From Planococcus citri (lineage: Eukaryota; Arthropoda; Insecta; Hemiptera; Pseudococcidae), in contig NC_088679.1 of assembly GCF_950023065.1 (NCBI RefSeq), forward strand, positions 49,352,001 to 49,416,000: 64,000 nt of DNA. Direction: 5' to 3'. Position 1 is the first letter of the stretch; each line of letters opens with the position of its first letter. A program made the position numbers and the translations under genes. Positions 37,777 to 50,176 of the stretch are shown here, piece after piece. The notes beneath the pieces are model-generated. The model was not told where the DNA came from. It ran no database searches and saw nothing but the letters and a program-made list of their open reading frames with translations.

Positions 37777-40348
37777 TGACTTCTAGAGGAGAATTTTTCG
37801 ATATTCCACATTTGTTTTAATTACAGCTATATTTTATGATTTTTTTTTCTTTTCCCGACGTATTCTTTCATTTTTTAAGAAATTTTATTTGAATTTTAAT
37901 TTTCGTATGTTTATTTTCTTTTATTTATTTCATTCAATAATATATTATTCGAAACAGCGAAAAAAAAGAAAAAAAATAGAAATTGGGAATAGGCATATTA
38001 AAATGATATAAGCATGGGTTGTTGTATTAAGTTTTTATGTTAATATTTTTTTACAATTGTTGAAAAGAAACTGATTTTTTTTTTGTATGAAATTTAAACC
38101 AATGGTTGGTATTTTCGCGCGCAAAATTACCTTACCAATTTTTTTATTTTATATTTTTGTTTTTCTTACGTTAAATTAAAACATGTAATATGAAATATCC
38201 ATTTCAAGGGAACAAATGTATACATAATGTGTTAAATATTCAAAGAGAAAAAAAAGTTGCATTTTATTATGTGATACTAATTACCTATACAGACTTAGTA
38301 TTAGCATATCGTTCATCTTTATTACCATGGAATTGGTCGTGATAGATGTTACGAAATAGGGTAGTTAATAGAGTTATACGTAGTATACTGTATTTGATTC
38401 GAGCAGATTTTTTTACAAAGCAATATCATATTTCATAACTGCCATACCGCCATTTTAAAATGATGTAGCCGTGTTATTTCTTCCTAAATTCTATTCAATT
38501 TTAATTTGTCATCATCTGAAATTTGATTAGACGACTTCTTGATTTTGAAGCACATCTAATGGTAGGTGATTACCGCAGTTTTTTTCTTTCTACTTTAGTT
38601 GATATTTGTAATATTAGAACTGAGTGGAATTCTAGACGTGTGTTCGATTTGATACAAATCGATAGATTTTTGTTTAAGAAATGCGTTATAAAAACATTTT
38701 ATTATATTTATTCCAATGAATGGTATGTATATTGAAATTAAATTTTAGGAGGTAATAAATACAATTCTACGTACAATCATTGAATCGTTATTTTTGGTAT
38801 CCAGTTATGTGAGAAATTGTTGCGTTGAGTGATACAATTTACGTTTTTTGATTATCATGTAATATGTAGCTAAGTATGGTACCTACGTAGTTATGTTGAA
38901 AGTTATTTGATGGAAAATTCATTTCAAAAATGTTCTTCATGTTGCACAGTAGGCTCGATCAATTCAGTGGACTTCTGATTCCATTTTTTCCCCTCACAAG
39001 TTCCGAATTTATTGGACATGATTTTTTTGTACGATGTGAAATATTTGAATTGGAATGGGCTGAGTGAAAATGGACATCACCTTATTACGTTCGGAATTCG
39101 GATTATTTGGAATTATCCTGAAAAAAATTTAAGAGTAAAGTTCAGCCTAATTGGACACCTTGTGTACCAGTCGTGTTGAAGTGGCGTTGAGCACTTCATG
39201 GTTATAATAATAATTCTTCAAATAGTCTGTGTTGAGTATATTTTGTTGTTGGATCGTGAAAATTGTCATGTCGTTGTCGTATAATTTTATGGCTTGCTCC
39301 AGCGGTGACTACATAGTAGGTACTAACTCCTGCGAAATTATGAAAAAAATCTTTACGCAGGATTAATGCAATTTTAACTTTTCATTATTATCTTTTAAAA
39401 TTGAAAAATCATAAACCTATTATAAGGTGCTCAGTTCTATTGTTTCAGTATAGGGTCGACTAGATACCTTGATTTTAACTGACCGTGAGAAATCTGAAAA
39501 GAGTTTTAGTGAATACTATTCAGCAGAAAACCACAAACATGAAAATATCGAAAAGTGAAATTAGTGAACAACTCAAGTTCTATGATTGAAAGTTCCAGCA
39601 AGATCAAGATACTTATCAGACAATCCACTCAATGCATTATTTTTTGCTAAATTGAAAGAAAGATGGATGAAAAAATGGGGGGAAAATTAAATTTAAATCG
39701 AACAATTTTTTATGATAGAAGCCTCAACTTTTACTTGTGGTCAAAGGATAGAAGAAAAATCAAAAAAGTACTCTCTTCAGTCCTCCTTTTCTAACTATTT
39801 GGAGCCGAACTGCCGAAGTCGTCTAATCTGGCAACATAGTAGAATCCAGTATTCAGATCTCTTATAGGTAGATCAAATGAAGCTGTAGAAAGAGAGAGAA
39901 AAAAATATGAATGAAACTCCGAATTCCCAATTGCCATTGGCATTTGAGTGACGAAGACAACAACCTGTAGCGAACAACAATATGTTGATTCACTTGTTCA
40001 CGTGTGTTGTGAGTCTGCAGGTCGCTTCCCCTGCAACATAGCAAGTGATTCACTGATTCAGTCGATTGCGAATGTGTGACGTGTGGTAGTCGTTGTTGAT
40101 TAAGGTGTGGGCAACAGTGTACAGTGTGTAAAACTGTGGACGTTAGTCGTCAGTACATTGTTTGAACCGTCGGTTGGTGGAAGGTTGATTATCGAATTTT
40201 ATACCTTTAATTGTAAATTAATCCGTACATTTTTAAATTTAATTATTCGTTCAAGTGTTTTTCGTTTTATTCGGCATTTTAAAATGATATAATCTTTTTT
40301 GTTAGCTATTATTTGATATAGTTACGCGCTTTCATCAATATCAATAAT
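37777..40348. other. 3' UTR of cytochrome b5 B and spacer to the ankyrin gene
   Basis: No coding exon is recognised. The left part to about 38.77 kb is likely the b5 3' UTR (AATAAA at 38754). The right part must contain the promoter and 5' UTR of the ankyrin-repeat gene. Confidence 0.5.
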
Positions 40349-43300
40349 ATGAAACTGGAAAATAAAAACGTTGAAAACGAGCCGGTTTCTTATCACGATT
40401 TGTTAAGGGAGAGCATCAAAACGGGAGATGTTAAAGCACTGACAGAATTACTCCAAAATGATGAAGCAGATATTGATATCGATCAATTGGATTGGAATGG
40501 ATCCGGAAATGCCCCCATACTGGATGCTGCTATCGAAGGCCAAGTGAAGATAGTGAGGTAAATAGAAGGATAATGAATAATTATTATCTTGATCATGACA
40601 TGACTGTCGTCTCTCCAGTTAACCAATTCTATTAACATACAGTGTGTAAGCAACAGAAAGCACCCTATTATGATTTGATTGCAGAAATTACATATACTCG
40701 GTGGTAGGTCTAGGTACCTAGCTCTACGTCCATTAGAATCCTCAATAATTATATAGGTTTCATTATTACCTGCCATGTGTTTATAAATACGAGGTGATGT
40801 TTCTGTGGAACGAATTCAATGACTTTGAAGCACTCGTGTAATATTGTTGTTTGAAATTTCACGTAAATTAAGTTTTGAAAACATTAGACGCTTTGTGACG
40901 AGCTTCATTTGCTTTATACAGTCATACAATGTTCGTGATTCACGTTGAAAATATGTTGTTAACGTATTTAACTATGGAAATATATCGTATTCATCTTCTA
41001 TCTCAGCATCAACAGCTGTGGATGTACAGGGTGGCCAGAAATATCGGGTACCCCTAAAAAAGTTTTCTAACTAAATACTTCGGTTGGTCACAGTGAATGA
41101 TAATAATGATAACACATGATTGGTTGTTGGACTGGAGAGATAACATTCCACCAGGGATGTCTAGCCAATGGGATTGGCTAAAGCTAACGGCTAAAGCTAG
41201 AAAAATTTACAGCTTTGGCTAAGCTAACGGCTATTGGCTAATGTCTCTTCATTGGCTGGCTATTGGCTGGCTATTAGCTGGCTAATTTTTCAAAAATCGA
41301 GTGACCCATCTAAATACTCCTCTAAATGAGCACATTTCCATTATAGATAGAATTTCTAGTTTTAGGAAATAATTATTATTTCACAAATGTGAATCACAAT
41401 TATTTGCATTCAGGCATTATTTGATTATATTCATAAACTGATTTCTCATTTATTTTCTAGAAATTAGAAAAACAACGATCGTTGAAAAAAATTAAGAAAA
41501 AGAACCCCAGATACGCCAATGTCAAACTACTTTTTTGGTCTTTTATTTTTGATTTTTTTATTACGAATTTTAAAATTTTTATTTTTATTTCTTTTACCCA
41601 CAGGAAACCCATTTACTCACCTATTTATTTTCAATTTTAGCCAATCATTTTTAGCCACAATCAATTGGCTAAAGCTGGCTAATGGCTAAATTTTTTGTTG
41701 ATTGGCTGGCTAATGGCTAATGGCTAAACGTCAAAAATTCAATAAGCTAACGGCTAATGGCTAATGGCTATTGGCTAGCTAGACATCCCTGCATTCCACC
41801 AATCATATGCATCTATTTCACGTTGCCAACCTATATTTTTAATGAAAAACTTTCTTAGGGGTACCCGATATTTCTGGCCACCCTGTATGTACCTAGTACC
41901 TACTACCTAGGCTACCTACCTATGTAAAATGTAACTATACCGCCAATCAACAGCCAGAGCTGACAAAAACAAATGTGAGCCCCGGTACCATGAAGAGTAT
42001 AACGAGCCTCTAGTAAATTTTTACCCCTCTCTTTCATTTTCAAATCAGTACAAAAGCACAAATGGAAGAGATTTTTCAAGAAATGATACCTATACTTAAA
42101 CTTGTATTCCACTTCACTAGAAAAATCTGAATAGGTAGGCAAATAGGTACAGGGTGCGCAGAAATTTCGAGTACCCCAAGTACCCCCAAAAAAATTTCTA
42201 TCTACTGTTTCGGTTGGTCACACTGATTTCCGCGGATTCAAAAAACAAAAAATTGTTCGAGTAGGTGTAGCATTTCAAATTTCTCTCTTGAATGAAAGAG
42301 AAACAAAGTGGGAGCGATGAGCTATTGCCATGTATTAGCACCCAGCATTTGCTTATAATTCAACTTCCTCGTTTGAATTAAATTGTTGATAATTGTCATC
42401 TCATAGCCCAAGCCCATGCATTGTTGTTTGTACATAATTATTTAATTAAGTTCGGGTAGGTCAGTTATGTACCGTCATGTCGACTACAACACGTTTCCTT
42501 ATGATTATCAGCTATACAATGTATTGACCTGTCCAGCATTCGTGCATTTATAAAACATGATTTTGATACGAAAAAAATGTTAATTTACGAAAATGTAAAT
42601 TCTATCAACTTTACTTTCTTTGAGAAAGTACATTTACTTGAGATAATATCCAAGTAAGTATGTTACTCATGAGCAGAGATAGGGCGATTCAGAATCGAGA
42701 GAATCAAAAGAACGCGATTCTGAAGCGTATTTCACTAAATTGTCATAAGAGCGACTCTCGATTTTTTTTTAATTTTCTAGCCTAAATTTTATTTCTTTTG
42801 TAAAAGATTTGTTACGTCGTTAAAAATTTTGAGTGGTTAAGTTTGCTTTTTTCCAAGACCTTTGTAGTTTACCCAATTTAAACTTTCAAATTTCATTTTT
42901 GGATGCAGGGTGTCAAATAGATAAGCCCCTAAAATGCAAAAATCTACTAATCCAAAGGAGCGGATTAATTGATTGTTATGTGCTTTACTTTTTGCGCTTA
43001 GAATTTTATTGGTCACTCCGGTCACTCGTGAAAAGAATCATAGAATCCCAAAAAGAATGTCGGGTTTTTGCTTGAAAATCAGTTTTTTTATGAAGAATTG
43101 CCCCATCTTTGCTTTTGAGATATATTGTCAAGCTTTATGGAGGAAGTACGTCTATATGAAAAATTCTGAATTGTGTTTTTAAAATACTGCCAAGTTGATA
43201 CCTAATCAAAATCTTTGTCACAATAGAGAAATGGCGAAATAACGGCCAACGGGCAAAGCATTCTCAATTCTCATCCACTCGAATGAGTATGGGTTCGCAT

Positions 43301-46300
43301 TTAGGGTCGAATTGTAAAAAAAAGAAGCAATTGTGCTCACCTGTTTTCAGTTATACCATTCCATTTGCCTGTTGAAATGTTGTTTTGAAAACAAGTGTAT
43401 TGAGTGTAGATTTCTTTGTTCTCCTTTTGTCAACCGATTTTGTGTAACTGTTTATCTGCATTTGTTTGTAAAGATGCATCTAAAAATACGAAAATCTTTC
43501 GTAATGTTCTCCATCTGTATCAACGTATCGCTATTTTAATCCTATGGCTGGCGTAAAAAAGTGTGATTGGTGTAATCACACGAAGGAGTAATTTTTTTGC
43601 AATTGATCATCGATGAGTATGACGGTTTTCTCACTGCATTGTTAATTCATTTTTTCTAATCGGAAAAATTATCTTGTTGACGCACTGTCAAAGATAAAGT
43701 ACCTAGACCTACCTAACATAATTATTTACATATATTACCTATTACCCATACCTTTCACCTTCATGATAGGTGTCTCATCGATTCCGATTTCGATAGGAAA
43801 GTAGATACCTACAGTACCTGTTTGAAATATCGAAACCTTCAAAAGAACCCAATGTGAAAAAACATTCCGAAAATACTTGCCAAATTTCAGCCTTCCAGGA
43901 TATTCCGGGCACCACTGACGTAAAGTTACAAAATTCAAACCTCCTAAGTCATATTTGGAGAGATGGGGCGCAGAAAAAACTCCAAGGTCACATGAGGAAA
44001 CCCTAGGTTTCTTTCTTCCTAATTGACTTCAAACGATGATTCGGAAATATTCCTAAAATAATATAACTTGAGAATTTTTTCTATCGATTCCCATTTTGAA
44101 TTATCTAACTACTTTAACTCCTCTGTATTCTCTCTTTGAAATTTTGACTCTGAGTGGATTTTGAGCCATGATCATTTCCTCACCAGCTCCTTCAATTTAA
44201 CTCTAAATAAATACTAACTTTAAACTCATTTCATTGATATGCCTCTGTCCAAGAAGTGAGATGTTCTCGAGGTTCAGTTTAGAAAATAAATAAATAAACA
44301 ACCTTTCAAGTTCAAAATTAAGTATATCTAGTAGGTATTGTTTAAAGAGATTTGATACCTTTACGTATTGAATACCTACAATTTTAATTATGTATTATGC
44401 ATTTTTCGGATTAATCAATGGTATGTATATTGTATAGGTAGGTATACTTTTTTTGTCGAAACGGAATTGTTTTAGTTTTTAAACAATGTTACACGGAAAA
44501 AACGACGCCTTGGATCAAATTACACATTAAGGTGCGATACATTTTCTCAGAATTATTTTACCAGCCGTTATTGTTGCATTGCGGTGAAACTTCAAGCGAC
44601 CAGAAAAAAATAAGCTACTTATTGCATATTGTGATTATTCTCGTAAAACAAAATAGTTCGCTATTTTATAAATCATTAAGCAGTTTATTCAACCGCGTAG
44701 TAGTAAGAGATTACCTATTCGATTAAACTTTTTCATGAAGCTTAATACAATGCGAATACTTGGCCTTGGATTGGTTTTTGAAGTTCGTTTCATTCATCTA
44801 TTCATAGGCTAACTACATCTTTTTCTATGAGCTAAAATTTGTTTTCTTAGTACTGTGCAAAATGCTCCCAGTCAACTGATCAAACATACCTATTCGATCA
44901 TTTGATTTTGTGTGGGTATTTGTTAACTATACTCTCAGCTCCAGAGATAAAGTTATATCTACATCGCAGTTCTCGGAAATAATATGTTGCGATAAAAAAC
45001 ATGAAATATATACGAGTATTATTCGAATTTCATCGCAATTATTTGTAAATTATTAAATATTTGATTCTGTACAATGAAATGGGTTTTCACTCAAAAGCGA
45101 CGCGAACTCATTCAGATGCTAATGATTAAGTATAAAAAAAAAATCAACGTTGATTAATCATTAAAAACTTGCAGGTGTAGTTTCAAATATTTATCGAGAA
45201 ATATATCGCAGAAAATAACCCGATTAGCGCAGTGGCAATTATTTTTGTCATTTTTACTGCCACGTTGGCATTTTCGAGTATAAAATTGGCACTTACGAAA
45301 TAGAAAATGAAGGTAAGAGAAAATTGCCACCAAAATGTCAAAACGTTGCCACGTATTTTATTTGCGCATGTGCATCTTGCTGTGGTTGGAAATAAATTGT
45401 CAAAAAGTTGGCAATAATTTCCTTAGAAGAATATTGCCAACATTTTGACAATTTTTTGCCAACATCAGCACTATGCGCTTGCGCGGCAAGACATTACAGA
45501 TGCTAAATTTTTTTACAATTCAGTTGAAGCGCTACAAAATTTAAGTATGTTTCAGTGCTCAAAATTTTGAGGTTTTCATTGAAATAATTAGCATACGAGT
45601 ATTTTGGTGGTTAAGTTTAAAATTAAACTAGAATCATTAGTACTAGTTTGATTTTTTTTTTTAAATCCAATTAAAAATGAGAAATTTTCAACATTTTTAA
45701 ATTGATTTTTTTGGTTTTTACTATAGTTTCTCTTTCAAAGTTTGTACCTATTTCATATTTTCCAATTTCAAAAAAAAAATCACTACACTCAGTCAAATTT
45801 TGTAAAAAAAAAGGGGGAAAAAAAGAACAAATGCGAAATAATTTACGAGGTAGGTACCTACCTACTCGTATTTTAAAACATTTCTAAATTCACAGCAATC
45901 ACTCAAGTTAGAAAAAAAAACGAAAAAGAAAGGTTATAGGAACGATTTTAAATATTTTTAACCAACCCCCCCCCCCAAGGTGGGGTTTTTCAAACTTTCT
46001 AAAAAGAAATTCTCCACAGAGTCATCGCCAATTTCAAAAAGGAAACAATTTAATGCAAAATAATATTTTGAACCAAATTATCAGAAAAATTTAAGCAGAA
46101 TAATTTAAGAACAAAAATTTTGAAATAATTACTGCAAGCAGCCACTTAAATTTTGAACCCCCCCCCCCCTTCCATCAAACAAATTATAATTTCAATAGGT
46201 ACCTAATACTTAATTTTAATTAAACATGTATTTTAAAAATATTTTTTAATTCAGGCACGTTAATGGAAAAAAGTAAGTAAATTTTCAAAAAAATCAATAC

Positions 46301-49300
46301 AAAATAATTGTAAAAATTCTGAATGGGTATAATGGATCGAAAAGAATTCCAGTAAAACCAAAAATTGTAAAGCTAAATCCAGAAATTTTTTAAATTTCAT
46401 TTTACAAAATAATTTTTTCCAAATCAATGAAAATAAAAACATCAATTCACAAAATTCAACAAATTTAAAAAAATAATTTCAGTTCAATTGATATAATTAT
46501 TAATTTTTAAAATTGATTTTATTATTTTTATTTCATTTCTGAAGTAGAATTTAAAAAATTTCTGAATTTAGCTTTAAAATTTTTGGTATTACTAAAATTA
46601 AAAAAAATCTAGGTACCTCAAGAAATTTTTACAACCAAAAACATTCGTTAATTTTTTTGACATAGCCTACCTAAATCAAAGCAATTAGCAACACGAGCCT
46701 GCAAGCAAATTATAAGAATTCATTTTATGTCCATTACAACCTGTAGTACTGGTAGCTGATGGGTTAAGTGTAGGGTTTTAGATGCAGGAGAACACAGGTT
46801 CAAACCCCCCTTAGGTCAGGAAATTTTAGTAATAAATTATAGGCAGGAAAAATGCAACACTATGGAAAGATACCATTTCTGAAGTCAAAAAGCAAAAACA
46901 TGCAACCCTTCCCCTCAATTTTGATTTTTGAAATTTAAAATTCAAAAATATAACCGTTATTTTGAAAATGTGAGTACATAGTTGATAAAAACATTGCCTT
47001 GTTGGTAATTAGTTGGCAAAATGAAATGTATACGTAATTGACAAAAATATGCCTCTGTTGGCAATTAGTTGGCAAAAATTTTGCCAACAAATTGTCAAGT
47101 TGGCTATTAAATAAAGCGTTTTCATTGGTGGAGATTTTGCCAACTTTTACCCGAATTTTTACCAAAAGTTCACAATTGGCAGTTGGCAATTTTATTGCCA
47201 CCGAGCGCTAATCGGGAAGGTGGTAAGGTAAATGTGTCATTTTATTCTTTTTTTTTTTTTTTTTTTTTTCATTTTACATATAGTCATTTTGACTGTTCTC
47301 TACAAATGACACGTAAGAAGCGAATTTATCGAAACAATAATCGCTACGTGATACAATGTTGATTGTTTATGTCAACTTTGAACTATGCAAGCTAATTAAA
47401 TTTCCTTAAAACTGTAAAAAGTACTTGTATATGTGTTAAAAATGGAGCGAAAATAATAAGAATAAGAACCTGTAATAGGATTTTGTTTGTTTATACAGAG
47501 GAGGTTCGTTTTAGGTTGATAGTTTCTCATTTTCATTTTTACCATCTCTCATCTTAATGAGAAAAGTGAGTAATGGGTTGAGTATGGATCCTCAATTCAT
47601 ATATTGAGGCCTCAACCTATAGGTATGATTTTGGAAATTTTATGTTACGTTTTATGGCTAAAAGGCTTTTAAATGCTCATCTTTGGGAGGAGTCAGGGAG
47701 TCAGGGTGAGCTTCGTAGTTTTCAAGCATTCGCAATTTCTTAAAAATCTGATAAACTTGGAAGGCTCATATTTGGTACCTAATTCAAAAAAATACTTGAG
47801 CGGAAAATCGATTCAACCTCACATTTCACTTACGAGATTTTTGAATTTTAACCAGAAATTAGCCAGGTACTTTCTTACCCTATACCTTTTTGCGCCTTCT
47901 AATAGGAAAGTTAAGATCCAATTTTGAAAAATTAGCTTGTTTTTTCGAAAAGAAAGTCACAATTTATGATGATTCGAATTTCCAAAGTACCAACTCTTGC
48001 TTTGCGGGAAAAAAATATTTATTGGTAGGTACCTACCTATCTAATAATGAGCAGATGCAGATGAATAACTGATAAATTATAAGTAGCTACCAATAAACAA
48101 ATAAATATCTAATAGGTACCATTATAATACGTAAAATTAAATCTCGAAAATGAACCCATTGCAATCAATACCTATAACTTCCACGTATAACATATTCTCG
48201 GCAATTATTGTGTAATTTCCTTCGAATGTGTTGTTGAAAATGCAAAAAAGAAAAAAAGATTAAACGCTAGCAATTAGAAGTACTCGAGAATAATTAAATT
48301 AAAAGAAACCCCTTTAACGAATAGCGTTTGTCATTAGACGTAATAAAAATTAATTGGATGTTTTTGTTGTTTGTTATAGAGTGCTATGTGAGAACGGATG
48401 CAACGTAAATGCGAGAACATCGAGAGGAGAAACTGCCTTACATATGGCAGTCTCATGTCGACAATTCAATGCCGAAATGATCAACCTATTGCTAACCAAT
48501 GGCTGTAATCCAGATATACAACACAATCTTGGAAGACAAACAGCTTTACATATGTTCATAAAAAAACACGTCGTCTCTACCGAATTAAATAGCGAGATTT
48601 TAAATGTATTCGAATCTTTGGTTAAAGCTAGCGACGTTAATAAAGGCGACGATAGGTCGAGAACACCTTTACATTATATCGCCTCTAGCGGAAAAGCTAA
48701 TCTCAAATTGTTGCAGGTGAGTTGAGAATTTCGTTATGTGTGATAAGTATACCGGTGAATATGATTTTTTGATGTTGGTTTATCTTTTTGTAAATAGATT
48801 TTACTGGATCACGGAGCTAATCCAAATTTACAAAACGATCGCAAAGAATCTGCTCTCCACGAAGCTTTACAAAACAATAGCGAATCTGTAGCGGATATTT
48901 TAATCACTCGTCATACGAATCTTTACCTAGAAACTATTTATAAAGAAACTCCGCTACATATCGCAGCTCGAAAAAATATGATTCCGATTGTGAAGTTGCT
49001 ATTGGAACACGATGTTCCAATTAACGCTCAAGATTTAAAGGGTAATACCGCATTGCATCTGGCTGCTAGTAAAGGCTACAATGATGTCGTACAGTTATTA
49101 GTCGAAAAAGAACAAATTCAACTGAATATCTCCAATAACGAAGGCTTCACTCCTTTACACTTAGCTGTCGATAGTGGTTTCATTTTTACCGTTGAAGTAG
49201 GTACCTATTTTACATTCGGATTGAGAAAAAAATCCTTTCGCTAATAGGTTACTTATTTATCGTCATTTTTTTTTTACAGATATTATTAAAAGCCGATTCA

Positions 49301-49441
49301 TGTGATTTAACTGCACGTACAAAACGAAGCGAAACTGCTCTAGACTTGGCTCAGCACGATTATAGACGTAGATCTCAACCAGAGATGATTGAAGTACTGT
49401 CTCGTGAAATACAACGTAGAAGTTGTGGAAAATCTATGTAA
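40349..49441 (+). CDS. Ankyrin-repeat protein (4 exons, 368 aa)
   Basis: Exons 40349-40557, 48380-48716, 48798-49196 and 49280-49441 join in frame (1,107 nt). After a short polar N-terminus, about nine ankyrin repeats fill nearly the whole protein: GETALHMAV, RQTALHMF, RTPLHYIASSG, ESALHEAL, ETPLHIAARKN, GNTALHLAASKGYNDVVQLL and GFTPLHLAVDSG are the TPLH/TALH signatures. It ends with a short basic tail (EIQRRSCGKSM). There is no signal peptide, membrane helix or second domain, so it is probably a cytosolic or nuclear binding protein; the partner cannot be told from sequence. The first intron is 7.8 kb and full of transposon remnants, unlike the 81- and 83-nt later introns. Possible AATAAA signals lie at 49836 and 49912. 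I do not recognise an orthologue. Because exon 1 is isolated, the first exon is the least certain part. Confidence 0.88.
41025..41887. mobile_element. Mariner-like MITE, copy 2, interrupted by a hAT-like element
   Basis: The terminal inverted repeats begin TACAGGGTGGCCAGAAATAT and match at 41 of 42 positions between the two ends (to ...AAAGTTTT). Outer TA dinucleotides fit a TA target duplication. Subtracting the nested insertion (640 bp plus one 8-bp duplication) leaves 215 bp, the length of copy 1 at 22797-23012. It lies in the first intron of the ankyrin gene. There is no coding capacity. Confidence 0.88.
41152..41791. mobile_element. hAT-like MITE nested inside the mariner-like MITE
   Basis: A 640-bp element with ends CAGGGATGTCTAGC and, inverted, the same sequence (...GCTAGACATCCCTG). 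It is flanked by perfect 8-bp duplications CATTCCAC (41144-41151 and 41792-41799). Both ends are packed with short GGCTAATGGCTAA/TTGGCTAGC-type repeats, about 100-150 bp each side. An 8-bp duplication, CAGGG termini and subterminal repeats are typical of nonautonomous hAT elements. There is no ORF of note. Confidence 0.9.
42148..42225. mobile_element. Mariner-like MITE fragment, copy 3 (left end only)
   Basis: It begins TACAGGGTGCGCAGAAAT and continues to CGGTTGGTCACACTGA, matching the left ends of copies 1 and 2, then similarity stops. A short internal duplication (TACCCCAAGTACCCCC) is visible. Its GTGCGCAG end is closer to copy 1 than to copy 2 (GTGGCCAG). Confidence 0.72.
45219..47216. mobile_element. 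Putative 2-kb nonautonomous DNA transposon with TTGGCAA-type subterminal repeats
   Basis: The left end CCCGATTAGCGC-AGTGGCAATTA mirrors the right end, which read inverted is CCCGATTAGCGCTCGGTGGCAATA: 12 bp perfect, then one small gap. The outer 250-280 bp on each side carry many TTGCCAA/TTGGCAA and TTGTCAA/TTGACAA motifs. No flanking duplication is clear (TAA left, AAG right), so the superfamily is not assigned. No ORF resembles a transposase. It lies in the first intron of the ankyrin gene. A tRNA-like segment sits inside at about 46751-46820. Confidence 0.65.
46751..46820 (+). repeat. tRNA-like (possible SINE head) sequence
   Basis: GGTAGCTGATGGGTTAAG resembles a pol III A box, and AGGTTCAAACCC about 45 bp on resembles a B box. 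The spacing fits a tRNA-derived SINE head or a decayed tRNA. No clean acceptor stem or full cloverleaf is visible, so it is not called as a tRNA gene. Confidence 0.4.
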
Positions 49442-50176
49442 TTCAAAATCTTAAGCTTTCTTGCCTTGCCTATAAATTAATTTGTTTCTTTTTTTATTTA
49501 CTTTTTTGTAAGCGACGTTTTTTTTTTTAATTACACCATGTTACATCGTATCAAACTCATGTACCTACCTACCTACCTATTTATGCGATCTAAGATTCAG
49601 AAGTGGTTTTCTTTTTTTACATGATCTTTATTACCTATTTCAATCAAGAGTATCTCATGAACTCTCGAGCTTTGAATTAACGACTGCAAACTTGAAGGTA
49701 CAAACAGTGAAATAGTAGATTACATGTAAATGAAATGAGCTCATTATTCAGATTACGAGGACGAAGAAATCGTTCATTAATAGTAAAATGAAACGCTGAA
49801 ACAATAACGTATAAAATTTAATACTAAAAAAATTTAATAAAAATCAATTTTACGATTTAATGATCACAGTGATGGTGCAGAAGTAAATACGTTATTTACA
49901 ATGCAGGTACAAATAAAACTAGAAATTAAATGAATGAAAAAATTACACGTTGAACTTGACATGATAAAAATGAATAATACAACATGCAAACCTAATTACC
50001 AATATACAGCAAGCGAGTTAGCCATAAAAATCAGTACGTATTTCAAGACTAGAACTCCATTCGGTAATAAAACAATATATGTATCAAGTAATTTTTTGAA
50101 AAATTGAAAAGAATATCTACACAAATCGTGGGAGTAATTCCAATCGTGCAGATAATTAAATATAAAGGAAATCACA
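49442..50176. other. Convergent 3' flanks of the ankyrin gene and SIN1
   Basis: This 735-bp interval lies between the stop codons of two genes pointing at each other. It probably contains both 3' UTRs, which may overlap. A run of TACCTACC units is at about 49561-49580. Plus-strand AATAAA at 49836 and 49912, and its complement TTTATT at about 49493, are candidate signals. Confidence 0.6.

Noticed and set aside
42833..43539. Several overlapping open frames in the first intron of the ankyrin gene
   Set aside because: Short, overlapping on both strands, with no domain signature or codon pattern; typical AT-rich noncoding frames.
46935..47201. Open frame of 88 codons on the minus strand
   Set aside because: It is a translation of the subterminal TTGGCAA repeats of the 2-kb element, giving repetitive leucine/asparagine-rich sequence with no homology seen.
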